The notes under the pieces: generated by a model
The model's input: the letters and a program-made list of their open reading frames with translations, nothing else
The model's database searches: none
What the model was told of the DNA's origin: nothing
Assembly: GCA_963719885.1 (NCBI GenBank)
Contig: CAVRDP010000035.1
Coordinates: forward strand, 124,001-188,000
Direction of reading: 5' to 3'
Length of the DNA stretch: 64,000 bases
Source: JANXQG01 sp963719885
GTDB taxonomy: Bacteria > Planctomycetota > Planctomycetia > Pirellulales > Thermoguttaceae
Part shown: piece after piece, positions 52,682-61,599 of the stretch
Layout: each line of letters opens with the position of its first letter
Numbering within the stretch: the stretch's first letter is position 1
Made by a program: the position numbers and the translations under genes

Positions 52682-55600
52682 TTATCGACTAGGCGTGGGG
52701 TAGTACTGTGGCGGCGGTTGCTGGTAATTGAAAGACGGCACCGCTTCGTATCGTGCCGGCTGGTTCGTAACCGGAGCCTGATAGACGGCCGGTTGCGTCG
52801 TATTGCCTCCTTGCCACTGCTGCGGCTGATAATTTGCTGGTTGAACTCCCGACGCAGGTGGTTGCGGTTGCGTCCCATATTGGGTCCCGTACGCAGGCTG
52901 TTGCGGCGCAGGGAAACGGCCGCTTGCAGCGCTCGGGTCACTCGGGACCGGTTCAATGCTCGGCGGGGCAGTGGGCCCGTTCGCCGGCGCCGCCAGCGGC
53001 GGTTGAGGCATCGGCCGCAGGCTGCCGGTGGGCGACCCGGGAGTACCGGGTGCCCCGCCCGGCGCGGGAATCACTTCCGGCCCCGCCGGCTGACTGCCGA
53101 CGGGCAGCGGGCCGGCGTCGGGATAGACCACGGGGACCTCGCCGTCGGTCCACACGTCGGTCCGCCGCCGCAGGCCGGCTTCGCCGTAAATATCGGTCAC
53201 GTCGCTTAGGCACCAGGTCATCTTGGCGGCCTCGGTCCGCTTGAGCGCCTCGGCCTCGGCCTGGTTCCTGACGATGTGCGGCGTCATGATGATCAGCAGT
53301 TCGGTCTTCTCTTTGATGGTCGAGTCATAGCGGAAGAAATTGTTGATCACGGGAATATCGTCCAGCACGGGTACGCCATGGTGTTCCTTGCTCACGGTGT
53401 TCGTGATCAGGCCCCCCAGCACGACGGTCTGCTCGCTCATCGCCGCGACGGTCGTTTGGGCCGTCGTGGCGTCGATGATCGGCGAACGGATCACCTGGCC
53501 CGTGGGCGAGGTGAAGATCGGAATGCCGGTCGCATCGGATTCCAATTCCGACTTCTCGGCGTCGATCTGCATCACCACCAGTCCGTCGGGGCTGATGCGG
53601 GGGGTCACGCCCAGGATCAATCCCACGTTGTCCAAGGTGATGGAATTCGTGTTGCCCGTCAGGGCGTTGTTCGAGACGGCCGTGATCCGCGGCACCCGCT
53701 GCCCGACCTGGATAAAGGCGGGCTGGTTGTCGAGGGTCATGATCTGCGGACGCTGGAGAATGTCCACGCGATGGTTTTCCGACAGGGCGCGGAGCAAGGC
53801 GCTCACGTTCTCGCTGGCGGCGGAGAGCACCAGTCCGCTGTAACCCAACGTGCTGTTCGTGCGGCCGACGCCGAAGTTCGCGATCCCCTGGCTGCCGACG
53901 GCCTGCGGATTCAGGTTCGGGCCCAGGCCGCTATTGCCGAGGTCCCCGCCATTGTTGAAGTTGAAGCCCGGCGCTTGGTTGGAAGCGATCACGGTCGTGG
54001 TTGTGGCGCCGGAAGCCGTGGTGTTGGACGTCGTCACCGGGTTGCTGAGGACGCTGCGGTCGAAGAGCACCGCGTCCTGCAACCCCAGTTCGATGCCGAA
54101 CTCGTTGGTGCACCCCAAGTCGACCGATGCGATCATGACCTGGATCATGACCATGGGCGGGCGGGCATCGAGTTGTTCGACGATCCCCCGCACCTCTTCG
54201 AAGTACTTCGGCGTAGCACTCAATATCAGGCTGTTGGTGACCGGTTCCCCGACGACCACTACTTCGCGCTCGATCTGCTCGAATGCGCTGGTCAGCCCCG
54301 GCCCGGCCTGCTGAAGCAAATTTCTCTCCGTCTGGAGGAAGGTGTTGATCGTTGTGGCCACGTCGGTGGCGGGCGAGTTCTTCAGGCGGATCACCACACT
54401 CTTGCGGTGCCGTATCTCGCCGTCGTCCAGTTTCGTGAGGATCGCCTCCACGATGTTCAGATCGGCCATCGTGCCCGAGGCGATCACGCTGTTGGTCCGC
54501 GTGTCGACGCCGAAGCGCAGAGATACCAGCGAAGTCTCGCTGCTGCTGGAGGTGTTTTGCAGCAACTGCATCAGTGCTTGCGGACCGGCGGCGGTTCCTG
54601 TGGCCTGCCCCGTGAAAAGCGTCTTGAGCATGTCGGAAAGGTTCTGCGCGTCGCCGTTGACGATGGTAAAGACCTTGATCTGGGCCTCGGCCGCGGGCAG
54701 GTTGTCCAGTTGCTGCACGAGGCCTTCCAGCAAATCGAGGTTTTCCGGTGGCGAGGAGATCACCAGGGCATTGGCCCGGACGTCGGCGGTGATGACGACG
54801 CCGGTAAGGATGCCCGAGTTCAGCAGCCTGCGGCCTTTGGCATCGACGGTAAGAAAGCGGAGCATGGCGTTCCGCTGCTCGTTTTGCCCGCGACCGCCTG
54901 TCATGCCGGGCACATTCTGGCCCTGGGGTTGTCCGCCCTGGCCGAAGGGCTGCGCACCCGGTCCGCCCGGTCCACCCGGACCGAATTGGCCACCCTGCTG
55001 TCCGCCCTGACCGCCTGTGGCCTGGCCTGTAGTCGAGATCCCGATCGCTTCCTTCATGATGTTGGCGATGTCCTGGGCGAGCGTGTGTTCCAGGCGAATG
55101 ATCCGCACCTCGTTGACCGCCCCCGTGTCGTCGCCGACGCTGACCACGTCGATCTGCCGAAGCAGTGCGGCGACATCGGCCATGTCGCGGGGGCTGGCCT
55201 GCACGATCAGGGAGGTGGTCCGCGGGTCCGCCGTGACGTGGACCGCCGGGCCGAATCCGCCGCCGCGATCGACAAAGGCGTTCTGGATCGTCGTTTGTGC
55301 CGCCAGCGGCGCGGCGTATCTGAGATGGAAGACCTGGAACTGGGCCCCGGGGATCGCTGGCTGGTCAAGGCGGGCGATGAGCTCCTTCACTGTTTTCACG
55401 TTGTCCGGACGGCCGACAATCAGGATCGCGTCGGGTATCGCCAGGGGCGTGATGCTCACGGCGCCCTGCCGCGCCATGTAGACTTCGTCATACAGGGCCT
55501 TGACCAGGCTGGCCATGGTCTGGCTTTCGATGTGCTTCATGGGCGTGATGTCGATCGCCGGCTCGGTGAGCGCGCTCATCCGTTCGATCCACTCCACGAT

Positions 55601-56566
55601 CGCCATCATCTGCTCTACGTCCTGCGCGCTGCCCCGCAACACCAGCAAGTCGAGCCCGTCGATCACTTCCATTTGCACCGGGTTCTTGATCTGGGAAAGG
55701 CCGCCGAAATTGGCCGGCTTTTCGCCCGGCGGGGCCGCAGGCGCCGCAGAAACGTCAGGTCTTGGGGGAGGCGGCTGGGGAACCGGGGGCAATATGTTCG
55801 GAGGATTACCGCCCGCCGCCGGGGCCTCGGGCCGAGGTTGCATGAGCAAGGCCGCCAGGGGCATGGCCACCGGCGCACCGCCGGCAGTTCGCAGGATCGA
55901 AGCGGCCCGCTGGACACTGGCCACCTGGGCCGGTTGCAAGGGCATCAGCCGCACATTCCGGCCCGCCGGGTCTTGCGGCGCATCGAGAACCTGGATCAAG
56001 CGGGCGGCTGAATCGATGGCCGTGGCGGAACCTTCCAATTTGACCTGATTGGCCCCCAGGTCGATCCAGATCGCGACCGTCCCGCCGCCCGACAGCGCCA
56101 GACGATAACCGCGCGATGGAGGGCGTTGTTCGGGTATGGCGGTCAATCGATTGCCCAGAGTATTCCACAAGGCCGTCTCGAGTTGCCCGGCCTGAATCCA
56201 CTTCAAAGGAATTTGGCGAGATTCAATCGGGCCTGCCGCGCCCTTTTCGGGCGCTGGCTGCAAGTCGGGAAACGCCGCGGCCATTCGCTGGCTGACGCGC
56301 GACTGGACTTCGGCCGGCGCCTGCACGATCACTCGCGACGTTCGCTCGTCGGCGGCCACCCGTACGCCAGGAATAACGCCGTATTCGTTCCGCAAGGTAT
56401 CAGCCATGGTGGCGGCCTGTCCCTGCGGACATACATAGAGTTTTACTACGAGCCCACCCTCGGCGAAGGCGGATTGGATAATGATGGAGGTCCAGAGGAG
56501 CGCTACCCCAATCATTGTGATTTGAGACAAGAATCGCACGCGTTTCTTCTGAATTAGATTTTTCAC
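52682..56566 (-). CDS. gspD: secretin of the type II secretion/pilus system
   Basis: 1294 residues, about twice a usual GspD. It has a signal-like N-terminus (FLSQITMIGVALLWTSIIIQ). Several N-domain repeats follow (VRLVNE-type folds: PVQMEVIDGLDLLVLRGSAQ, VFHLRYAAPLAAQTTIQNAF, VFTIVNGDAQNLSDMLKTLF, VIRLKNSPATDVATTINTFL). The secretin barrel comes next (VMIQVMIASVDLGCTNEFGI, VDILQRPQIMTLDNQPAFIQ, VVLGGLITNTVSKEHHGVPV then LDDIPVINNFF and KTELLIIMTPHIVR). The last 200 residues are Pro/Gln/Tyr-rich. It starts with GTG at 56566. It runs opposite to gspF-K, and the Tyr/Pro-rich gene follows it. It forms the outer-membrane pore. Confidence 0.9.
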   Translation of the reverse strand: MKNLIQKKRVRFLSQITMIGVALLWTSIIIQSAFAEGGLVVKLYVCPQGQAATMADTLRNEYGVIPGVRVAADERTSRVIVQAPAEVQSRVSQRMAAAFPDLQPAPEKGAAGPIESRQIPLKWIQAGQLETALWNTLGNRLTAIPEQRPPSRGYRLALSGGGTVAIWIDLGANQVKLEGSATAIDSAARLIQVLDAPQDPAGRNVRLMPLQPAQVASVQRAASILRTAGGAPVAMPLAALLMQPRPEAPAAGGNPPNILPPVPQPPPPRPDVSAAPAAPPGEKPANFGGLSQIKNPVQMEVIDGLDLLVLRGSAQDVEQMMAIVEWIERMSALTEPAIDITPMKHIESQTMASLVKALYDEVYMARQGAVSITPLAIPDAILIVGRPDNVKTVKELIARLDQPAIPGAQFQVFHLRYAAPLAAQTTIQNAFVDRGGGFGPAVHVTADPRTTSLIVQASPRDMADVAALLRQIDVVSVGDDTGAVNEVRIIRLEHTLAQDIANIMKEAIGISTTGQATGGQGGQQGGQFGPGGPGGPGAQPFGQGGQPQGQNVPGMTGGRGQNEQRNAMLRFLTVDAKGRRLLNSGILTGVVITADVRANALVISSPPENLDLLEGLVQQLDNLPAAEAQIKVFTIVNGDAQNLSDMLKTLFTGQATGTAAGPQALMQLLQNTSSSSETSLVSLRFGVDTRTNSVIASGTMADLNIVEAILTKLDDGEIRHRKSVVIRLKNSPATDVATTINTFLQTERNLLQQAGPGLTSAFEQIEREVVVVGEPVTNSLILSATPKYFEEVRGIVEQLDARPPMVMIQVMIASVDLGCTNEFGIELGLQDAVLFDRSVLSNPVTTSNTTASGATTTTVIASNQAPGFNFNNGGDLGNSGLGPNLNPQAVGSQGIANFGVGRTNSTLGYSGLVLSAASENVSALLRALSENHRVDILQRPQIMTLDNQPAFIQVGQRVPRITAVSNNALTGNTNSITLDNVGLILGVTPRISPDGLVVMQIDAEKSELESDATGIPIFTSPTGQVIRSPIIDATTAQTTVAAMSEQTVVLGGLITNTVSKEHHGVPVLDDIPVINNFFRYDSTIKEKTELLIIMTPHIVRNQAEAEALKRTEAAKMTWCLSDVTDIYGEAGLRRRTDVWTDGEVPVVYPDAGPLPVGSQPAGPEVIPAPGGAPGTPGSPTGSLRPMPQPPLAAPANGPTAPPSIEPVPSDPSAASGRFPAPQQPAYGTQYGTQPQPPASGVQPANYQPQQWQGGNTTQPAVYQAPVTNQPARYEAVPSFNYQQPPPQYYPTPSR
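53033..53055 (-). repeat. variable-stem hairpin element, copy i (inside gspD tail)
   Basis: Minus strand GGGCACC-CGG-TACT-CCCG-GGTCG, coding GAPGTPGSP in the Pro-rich C-terminal tail. One extra C bulges the right arm. Confidence 0.7.
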
Positions 56567-56818
56567 AATGATTTACGTCCTTGCACTCAGGTCCTGGAAC
56601 CTTTGGCTCCGAGGGACAGGCAGACGGATCCTTTGCCCCTAATCTTCGCGTAGAAGATATAATCGGCAAACTTTGCGCATTTCTACACAAGAATCCGAAC
56701 AGGCAGTTTTGGTAAGAACATCCCAAGAAATGAACGAACGCTACCGAGAACTCTTGTTCCTGGCAGCGCCGTTGCTGGGATTTCGTTGAACGGAGTGAAT
56801 TCCGGCCGCTACAAACGA
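56567..56818. other. intergenic region upstream of gspD
   Basis: About 250 bases holding the presumed promoter of the secretin on the minus strand. No clear -35/-10 pair is assigned. A plus-strand TATAAT near 56657 has no gene within reach. Confidence 0.35.
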
Positions 56819-58264
56819 TTAGTTGCGGCCGTCGGAGGCTTGCGAGTAGCCGGCGGGAACGACTCCCGAACTGTTGGAACTGTTGCCCGACGGCGACATG
56901 CTGCTGATGTTCCGCGGCGAGAAATCGCCCGAGGTCCGCATGCTGCCAGGCCGATAGGCCGGTTCGCCGGAGTCGGCGGGAGCCGTACTGTTGGACGGAT
57001 AGGGGCCCGTGGCATTCGGTGCGGAACTGGAAGTGGGCGGCTGGCTATAGACCGACCCAGTAGCGGGCGTATTGGGAGAGTTGCTGCTCGCGGGCAAACT
57101 GCTCCCCGCACCGGTGGCAAAGGATCCGCGCGCGTCGGCAACCGATCTGGCCGGTGCGGCTGTGGAAGCTGCCGGGGTAAGAGCCGAACCATAGCGGTCC
57201 TCGGCATAACGATCGTCGCTACCGGTACTCGAAATCGGCCGGACCGAATTATTATTCGAACTGGTCGCGCCCGGAGGGGCGCGATGCCCGAGCCGCTGCC
57301 CGTAGACGGCGCACCGTAATTGTTAGGAAGACGACCGGGACCGTTGTACGGAACGGCGCCGCCACCATTATTGGGCGTCGTACCTGTACCGTAACTCGGC
57401 GTTGCGCCCGTACCGTAACTGGGCGTCGTGCCCGTACCGTAACTGGGCGTCGTGCCGGTGCCATAACTGGGCGTCGTGCCCGTGCCGTAACTGGGCGTCG
57501 TGCCCGTGCCGTAACTGGGCGTCGTGCCCGTGCTGCCATACGGCGTGCCAAGCGTGGCTGAAGTCCCCGCTGGTGTTCCATATCCCGTTTGCGGTATTGA
57601 ATAGCCCGGCGATGCGCTACTTCCAGGCACCGGGCAACTGCCGCTCGTACAAGCCGGAGTCCCGCTGGCGGGAGTCGCAGCGCCGGGCGTCGCACTGTAG
57701 GGATTGCTAGTCTGGGGATACGAAGCGGCAGCCGACGATGACGGCGCGTAAGGATTGGACGCTAACGACGGATACTGTCCACTGGCCGAGCCACTTGGGG
57801 CCGTTGACGCGGTGTTTCCATAATTGGCATACGGATTGGCCGTCGTGCCACCCGGTGTGGTCGAGTAGGGATTGGGCGCCGTGGAGGCATAACTGGCCGG
57901 GTAAGTGCCACTCTGCCCGCTGGATGCAACCGGCGTGGTGGAGTATGGACTTGTCGGCGCCGTACCGTAGCTGCCGCTTCCATACGAAATTCGGCGTGGC
58001 GCCGTAAGCGGATGGCGTGGCGCTGTTGTAAGGCGCGTAGGCGTTGGCGGTCGTGCTGTTGCTGTAACCGCCGGACGACGAGTTGGCGGCCAGCGTCGAC
58101 GGATAAGCCGGCGGCGCCGCTGCCGAAGCATTTGAAGACGTGGCAGCGGAAGTGGTGTGGAACGGATTCGACCATGTGGGCGACCAGGTACTGCCGCTTT
58201 GACAGCCGGTGATCGCCACCACCGACAGTAGAGCTAATGCACCCCGGGCGATCGAGCTACGCAT
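56819..58264 (-). CDS. repeat-rich lipoprotein, two frameshifts
   Basis: About 481 residues. From the ATG at 58264: MRSSIARGALALLSVVAITG then CQSG, a lipobox with Cys at residue 21. The rest is almost wholly low-complexity: Ser/Ala/Thr/Tyr/Pro-rich, with seven units of the 8-residue repeat SYGTGTTP. It ends GYSQASDGRN at 56819. Frame changes near 57990 and 57270 are inferred because composition stays the same across them. No enzyme or fold motif is visible. It would be an outer-membrane-anchored, probably disordered surface or wall protein. It lies upstream of the secretin on the same strand. Confidence 0.55.
57372..57533 (-). repeat. 24-bp in-frame tandem repeat
   Basis: About seven copies of a 24-bp unit (plus strand cgtaactgggcgtcgtgccc plus gtac) encoding SYGTGTTP. 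Third-position differences show that the units have drifted while the peptide is kept. Confidence 0.85.
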
Positions 58265-58589
58265 GTTCTGGTGTCCTTTGAAAGGGACAAGAAGCCGGTC
58301 CCACCGGGCCTCGACTTCCTTGTCGTTGGTTCGCAAATGAATCCTCGTCCCTGAGGATGGGTAATACCTAGATGGAGATATTACCTGATTCCATCATCGA
58401 ACTTGAGCGATTGTCCGGTTGATTCCTTTTTTGCGGAATTTGCGGTTTTTATCGCTTAGTCGGGTAGAAACGGCAAATTCGGGCGGATTATAAACTCCAA
58501 TCCGGGTGGGTCAATACCAATGTTAGAAGATTTCTGTGGAAATGGAGAAATTACGCAAGACCGGATGTGCGGGCCTGTGCTCGCTGGAT

Positions 58590-58637
58590 GTCAGGCTTTC
58601 CGGCCTGACCTGTCTGTGTCAGGCTGGAAAGCCTGAC
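58590..58637. repeat. REP-like inverted pair GTCAGGC...GCCTGAC
   Basis: GTCAGGCTTTCCGGCCTGAC at 58590-58609 and GTCAGGCTGGAAAGCCTGAC at 58618-58637. Each is a near-palindrome, and the two are reverse complements at 19 of 20 positions. Confidence 0.7.
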
Positions 58638-58715
58638 GTACAACAGATTGACAGGCAGCACAACGAACCTCAAACTGACGATTCGCGAATAAGCATGTAC
58701 GATCCCGGCTGTTTG

Positions 58716-58760
58716 GCCCTGGCACTTGTGCCGGTAGGCGTTCGGCACAAGTGCCAGGGC
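58716..58760. repeat. 18-bp perfect inverted repeat
   Basis: GCCCTGGCACTTGTGCCG, a 9-base loop gtaggcgtt, then CGGCACAAGTGCCAGGGC. It is a very stable hairpin with no T-run, about 60 bases before the dehydrogenase start. Confidence 0.75.
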
Positions 58761-58817
58761 TAAACATGGAATTTGCATTTTGTTCTATCAATCCCATACT
58801 TTCCTCCGCAACCTGCT

Positions 58818-59777
58818 ATGACTGACTCCGCAACCGACATCCCCCAGATTTCTCCTTCCACGCACCGTCTCGGCTGGATCGGCACCGGCGTGATGGGCTC
58901 AAGCATGTGCGAACATCTCATGGCCGCCGGCTTTTCCGCAACCGTCTACAACCGCACCAAGTCCAAGGCCGAGCGGCTGTTGACTCGTGGAGCCCGCTGG
59001 GCCGCATCACCTCGGGCCGTGGCTGAACAATCCGAGGTGATCTTCAGCATCGTCGGCTATCCGGCGGACGTCCGCAACGTGATCCTCGGCAGCGATGGCG
59101 TCTTGGCCGGCTGCCGCCCGGGGGCGATCCTGGTCGATATGACCACGAGCGAGCCGTCGCTGGCGGTGGAGATCGCCCGCCAGGCGCTCCAGCGCGGCGC
59201 GATCGGCCTCGACGCCCCGGTCTCCGGCGGCGACGTCGGCGCCCGCGAGGCACGGCTCTCGATCATGATCGGCGGCGACGCCCGCGCCGTGGCGGCACTC
59301 CGGCCTTGCTGGCAGGCCATGGGCAAAACGATCGTCCACCACGGCGGACCCGGCGCCGGCCAGCATACGAAGATGGTCAATCAAGCCTTGATCGCCTCGT
59401 GCATGGTCGGCGTTTGCGAATCGCTGCTCTACGGCTATAAGGCGGGCCTCGACCTGGAGAAGGTATTGCAGTCGGTCAGCAGCGGCGCGGCATCGAGTTG
59501 GTCGCTGGTGAACTATGCCCCGCGGATGTTGCAAGGCAATTTCGCGCCCGGCTTTTTCGTCGAGCACTTTCTCAAGGACATGGCAATCATCCTCGCCGAA
59601 TCGAAAAGGATGAATCTCATGATGCCCGGCGTGGCCCTGGCCGAACAGCTTTACCGCTGCGTCCAGGCCCACGGCCACGGCCACGACGGCACGCAGTCGC
59701 TGATCCTGGCCCTGGCCGAGATGAGCGGAATAGAGTGGTTCGCTACAACTCCGGCCGGCGCAGGATCTCGCTCATGA
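58818..59777 (+). CDS. beta-hydroxyacid dehydrogenase (3-HIBADH / tartronate semialdehyde reductase family)
   Basis: 319 residues from the ATG at 58818. NAD(P)-binding motif LGWIGTGVMGSSMCEHLMAA, then VYNRTKSKAERLL (Arg after the beta-2 strand suggests NADP preference). The substrate motif is DAPVSGGDVGAREARLSIMI, and the catalytic Lys is in GGPGAGQHTKMVNQALIASC. The C-terminal helical domain reads FAPGFFVEHFLKDMAIILAE. Members reduce or oxidise small beta-hydroxyacids such as 3-hydroxyisobutyrate or 2-hydroxy-3-oxopropionate; the exact substrate is not decidable here. The length is slightly above typical because of a 15-residue N-terminal lead. Its 3' end overlaps the convergent gene by about 35 bases. 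Confidence 0.85.
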   Translation: MTDSATDIPQISPSTHRLGWIGTGVMGSSMCEHLMAAGFSATVYNRTKSKAERLLTRGARWAASPRAVAEQSEVIFSIVGYPADVRNVILGSDGVLAGCRPGAILVDMTTSEPSLAVEIARQALQRGAIGLDAPVSGGDVGAREARLSIMIGGDARAVAALRPCWQAMGKTIVHHGGPGAGQHTKMVNQALIASCMVGVCESLLYGYKAGLDLEKVLQSVSSGAASSWSLVNYAPRMLQGNFAPGFFVEHFLKDMAIILAESKRMNLMMPGVALAEQLYRCVQAHGHGHDGTQSLILALAEMSGIEWFATTPAGAGSRS

Positions 59778-60387
59778 TCACTGCCTGGGCAATGTTCGCC
59801 GGCGAGCCCAAAAGATCGGCCAGCCCGGAACCGGCCTCGGGCAAGGCATCCAGGGTGGGACGCGCCAGATATTCGGGCCCGGCCACTTCCGCCTCGATGA
59901 CGTCGACCGGCTGGGCCGCTTCGCCGGGCCGCGAGGCCAAGCGGCTGACTTCGCCGCTGAAAGCCTGTCCGACCTGCTGCGTGAACTGCTGGTCGGCCTG
60001 CGCCACCTCGCCGCCAAGCTCCTCGCTGCGGCGCCGGAATTCACTCGTATCCAGGTATTTCTGCGCCTCCTTGCCAACCCGGCCGCCGACCGGCGCATCT
60101 TCGTCCGCAAGGATTTCAGCCGGCACGGGCTCCGCGGCCGCCGGCGGCGACGCCCGACGCTGCGCAGCGCGGCGAAGGAATTCGTCGATCTGCTCCTGGA
60201 CGCGTACGCTCTGGTTTCGATCGGGCGGGACCGCGCCCCGCATGGCGCCCGGGTTCGGCGGCTGCACCATCTCGCGCATCTTCGCGGCGATCATCCGGAC
60301 CAGCGAGATGACGACGAACATGATTACGATGAAAATCGTAACCGCCGTATCGAACCCGCCGGCCCCCAACAGAACGCCGCCGTTCAT
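59743..60387 (-). CDS. single-TM protein coupled to floA
   Basis: 214 residues from the ATG at 60387, which overlaps the floA stop (ATGA). An N-terminal TM helix (GGFDTAVTIFIVIMFVVISL) precedes a cytoplasmic region with Pro/Glu/Ala-rich and helical segments (VRVQEQIDEFLRRAAQRRAS, GGRVGKEAQKYLDTSEFRRR). A conserved-looking end follows (SGLADLLGSPANIAQAVIMS then EILRRPEL). The final motif resembles tails of small flotillin-linked planctomycete proteins. No family is recognised with confidence. Tight coupling to floA suggests a partner in membrane microdomains. Confidence 0.6.
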   Translation of the reverse strand: MNGGVLLGAGGFDTAVTIFIVIMFVVISLVRMIAAKMREMVQPPNPGAMRGAVPPDRNQSVRVQEQIDEFLRRAAQRRASPPAAAEPVPAEILADEDAPVGGRVGKEAQKYLDTSEFRRRSEELGGEVAQADQQFTQQVGQAFSGEVSRLASRPGEAAQPVDVIEAEVAGPEYLARPTLDALPEAGSGLADLLGSPANIAQAVIMSEILRRPEL

Positions 60388-61532
60388 GTCGTCACGCCCT
60401 TCTTGTTGGTCGCCGAAGCCGGAGAGCTGATGCGGGCGATCGCCGTCCGCATGTCCGTGTCGGCCTGCACGTTGCGCAACTTGTAGTAATCCATGATGCC
60501 CAGCACGCCGTCCCGGAAGGCCTCGGCAATCGCCCGCGGAACCTCGGCCTCGGCCTCCACGACCTTGGCGCGGCTCTCCTCGATCCCTGCAATGAATTCC
60601 TGCTCGGCCGCCACGGCCATCGTGCGCAGGCCTTCCGCATTTGCACGGGCCACGCGCATGTCCGCCTCGGCACGGTCCGCCTGCAAGCGGGCGCCGATGT
60701 TCTCGCCCACGGTCACTTCGGCAATGTCGATGGAAACAATCTCGAAGGCCGTCTGCGAGTCTAACCGTCGGGCAAGCACCGTCTTGGAAATACGGTCCGG
60801 ATTCTCCAGCACCACGTGGTGCGACACGGCCGAACCGATGGCGCTGACAATGCCCTCGCCCACGCGGGCAATAATCGTTTCCTCGGTCGCGCCGCCGATC
60901 AACTGCTTCAAGTTGGCCCGCACCGTCACGCGGGCCTTGACCTTCAACTGGACGCCGTTCTGGGCTACGCCGTCGAGGGTTTCTCGTCCCAGGTTGCGCG
61001 AGGGACAATCGATCACTTTGGGATTGACGCTCGTCTGCACGGCTTCCAGCACATTGCGTCCGGCCAGGTCGATGGCGGCCGCCAGCTTGAAATCGAGTTC
61101 GAGCTTGGCCTTCCGCGCGGCGATCAGCGAACGGATCACCAACGGCACATTGCCGCCGGCCAGGTAGTGCGCTTCCAGGCCCTTGGACGTCACCCCGTCA
61201 CGATCGCCGATGCCGGCCTGCACGGCCATGATCTTGCTGCGAACGATCACTCCAGGACTGACTTTACGGAGGGTCATGCCCACCAGGTCCCAGATACCAA
61301 TCCCGGCCCTCGTGGTCACCGACTGGATCCAGAAACGGAAGTAGTGGGCAAAGACCGCCAGCACGATCAAGCCCAACAGAAGGATCACGATCGTACCGGC
61401 AATGAATAACGCGGGAAACGTCCCGCCAAAATTCGGCCCTGGCGGAGGGAAGTCATTGGCAGCGGCGAAAACTCCAAGGAATAAACCGCCAGAAGAACCG
61501 GGTAGCAGCGGCTGGTGGGCAAAGAGATTCAT
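60384..61532 (-). CDS. floA: flotillin-like protein FloA
   Basis: 382 residues. The N-terminus has a TM/hairpin segment (FIAGTIVILLLGLIVLAVFA), then the FloA core: RFWIQSVTTRAGIGIWDLVG, MTLRKVSPGVIVRSKIMAVQ, SLIAARKAKLELDFKLAAAI then DLAGRNVLEAVQTSVNPKVI, and GVAQNGVQLKVKARVTVRAN. An Ala/Glu coiled coil follows (AEQEFIAGIEESRAKVVEAE). It is a scaffold of functional membrane microdomains. The N-terminal 40 residues are longer than in Bacillus FloA. It lies downstream of nfeD on the same strand, the classic nfeD-floA pairing, with a 233-base AT-rich repeat between. Confidence 0.9.
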   Translation of the reverse strand: MNLFAHQPLLPGSSGGLFLGVFAAANDFPPPGPNFGGTFPALFIAGTIVILLLGLIVLAVFAHYFRFWIQSVTTRAGIGIWDLVGMTLRKVSPGVIVRSKIMAVQAGIGDRDGVTSKGLEAHYLAGGNVPLVIRSLIAARKAKLELDFKLAAAIDLAGRNVLEAVQTSVNPKVIDCPSRNLGRETLDGVAQNGVQLKVKARVTVRANLKQLIGGATEETIIARVGEGIVSAIGSAVSHHVVLENPDRISKTVLARRLDSQTAFEIVSIDIAEVTVGENIGARLQADRAEADMRVARANAEGLRTMAVAAEQEFIAGIEESRAKVVEAEAEVPRAIAEAFRDGVLGIMDYYKLRNVQADTDMRTAIARISSPASATNKKGVTT

Positions 61533-61599
61533 AGCACGTTCCTGGCGTAAAAAATCGATGGCACGAATAGACCGGAGAATTATTCTCCCCCCGCAGGGT

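Larger units (their letters stand above)
58265..58817. other. intergenic region with REP-like palindromes
   Basis: 553 bases without a gene between divergent coding regions. The left part (58330-58560) is AT-richer and probably promoter DNA for the lipoprotein. The right part holds two inverted-repeat pairs, listed separately. Confidence 0.5.

Noticed and set aside
53276..56011. 911-codon plus-strand frame opposite the secretin
   Set aside because: The minus strand carries all secretin motifs. The plus frame is an Asp/His/Arg-rich mirror product.
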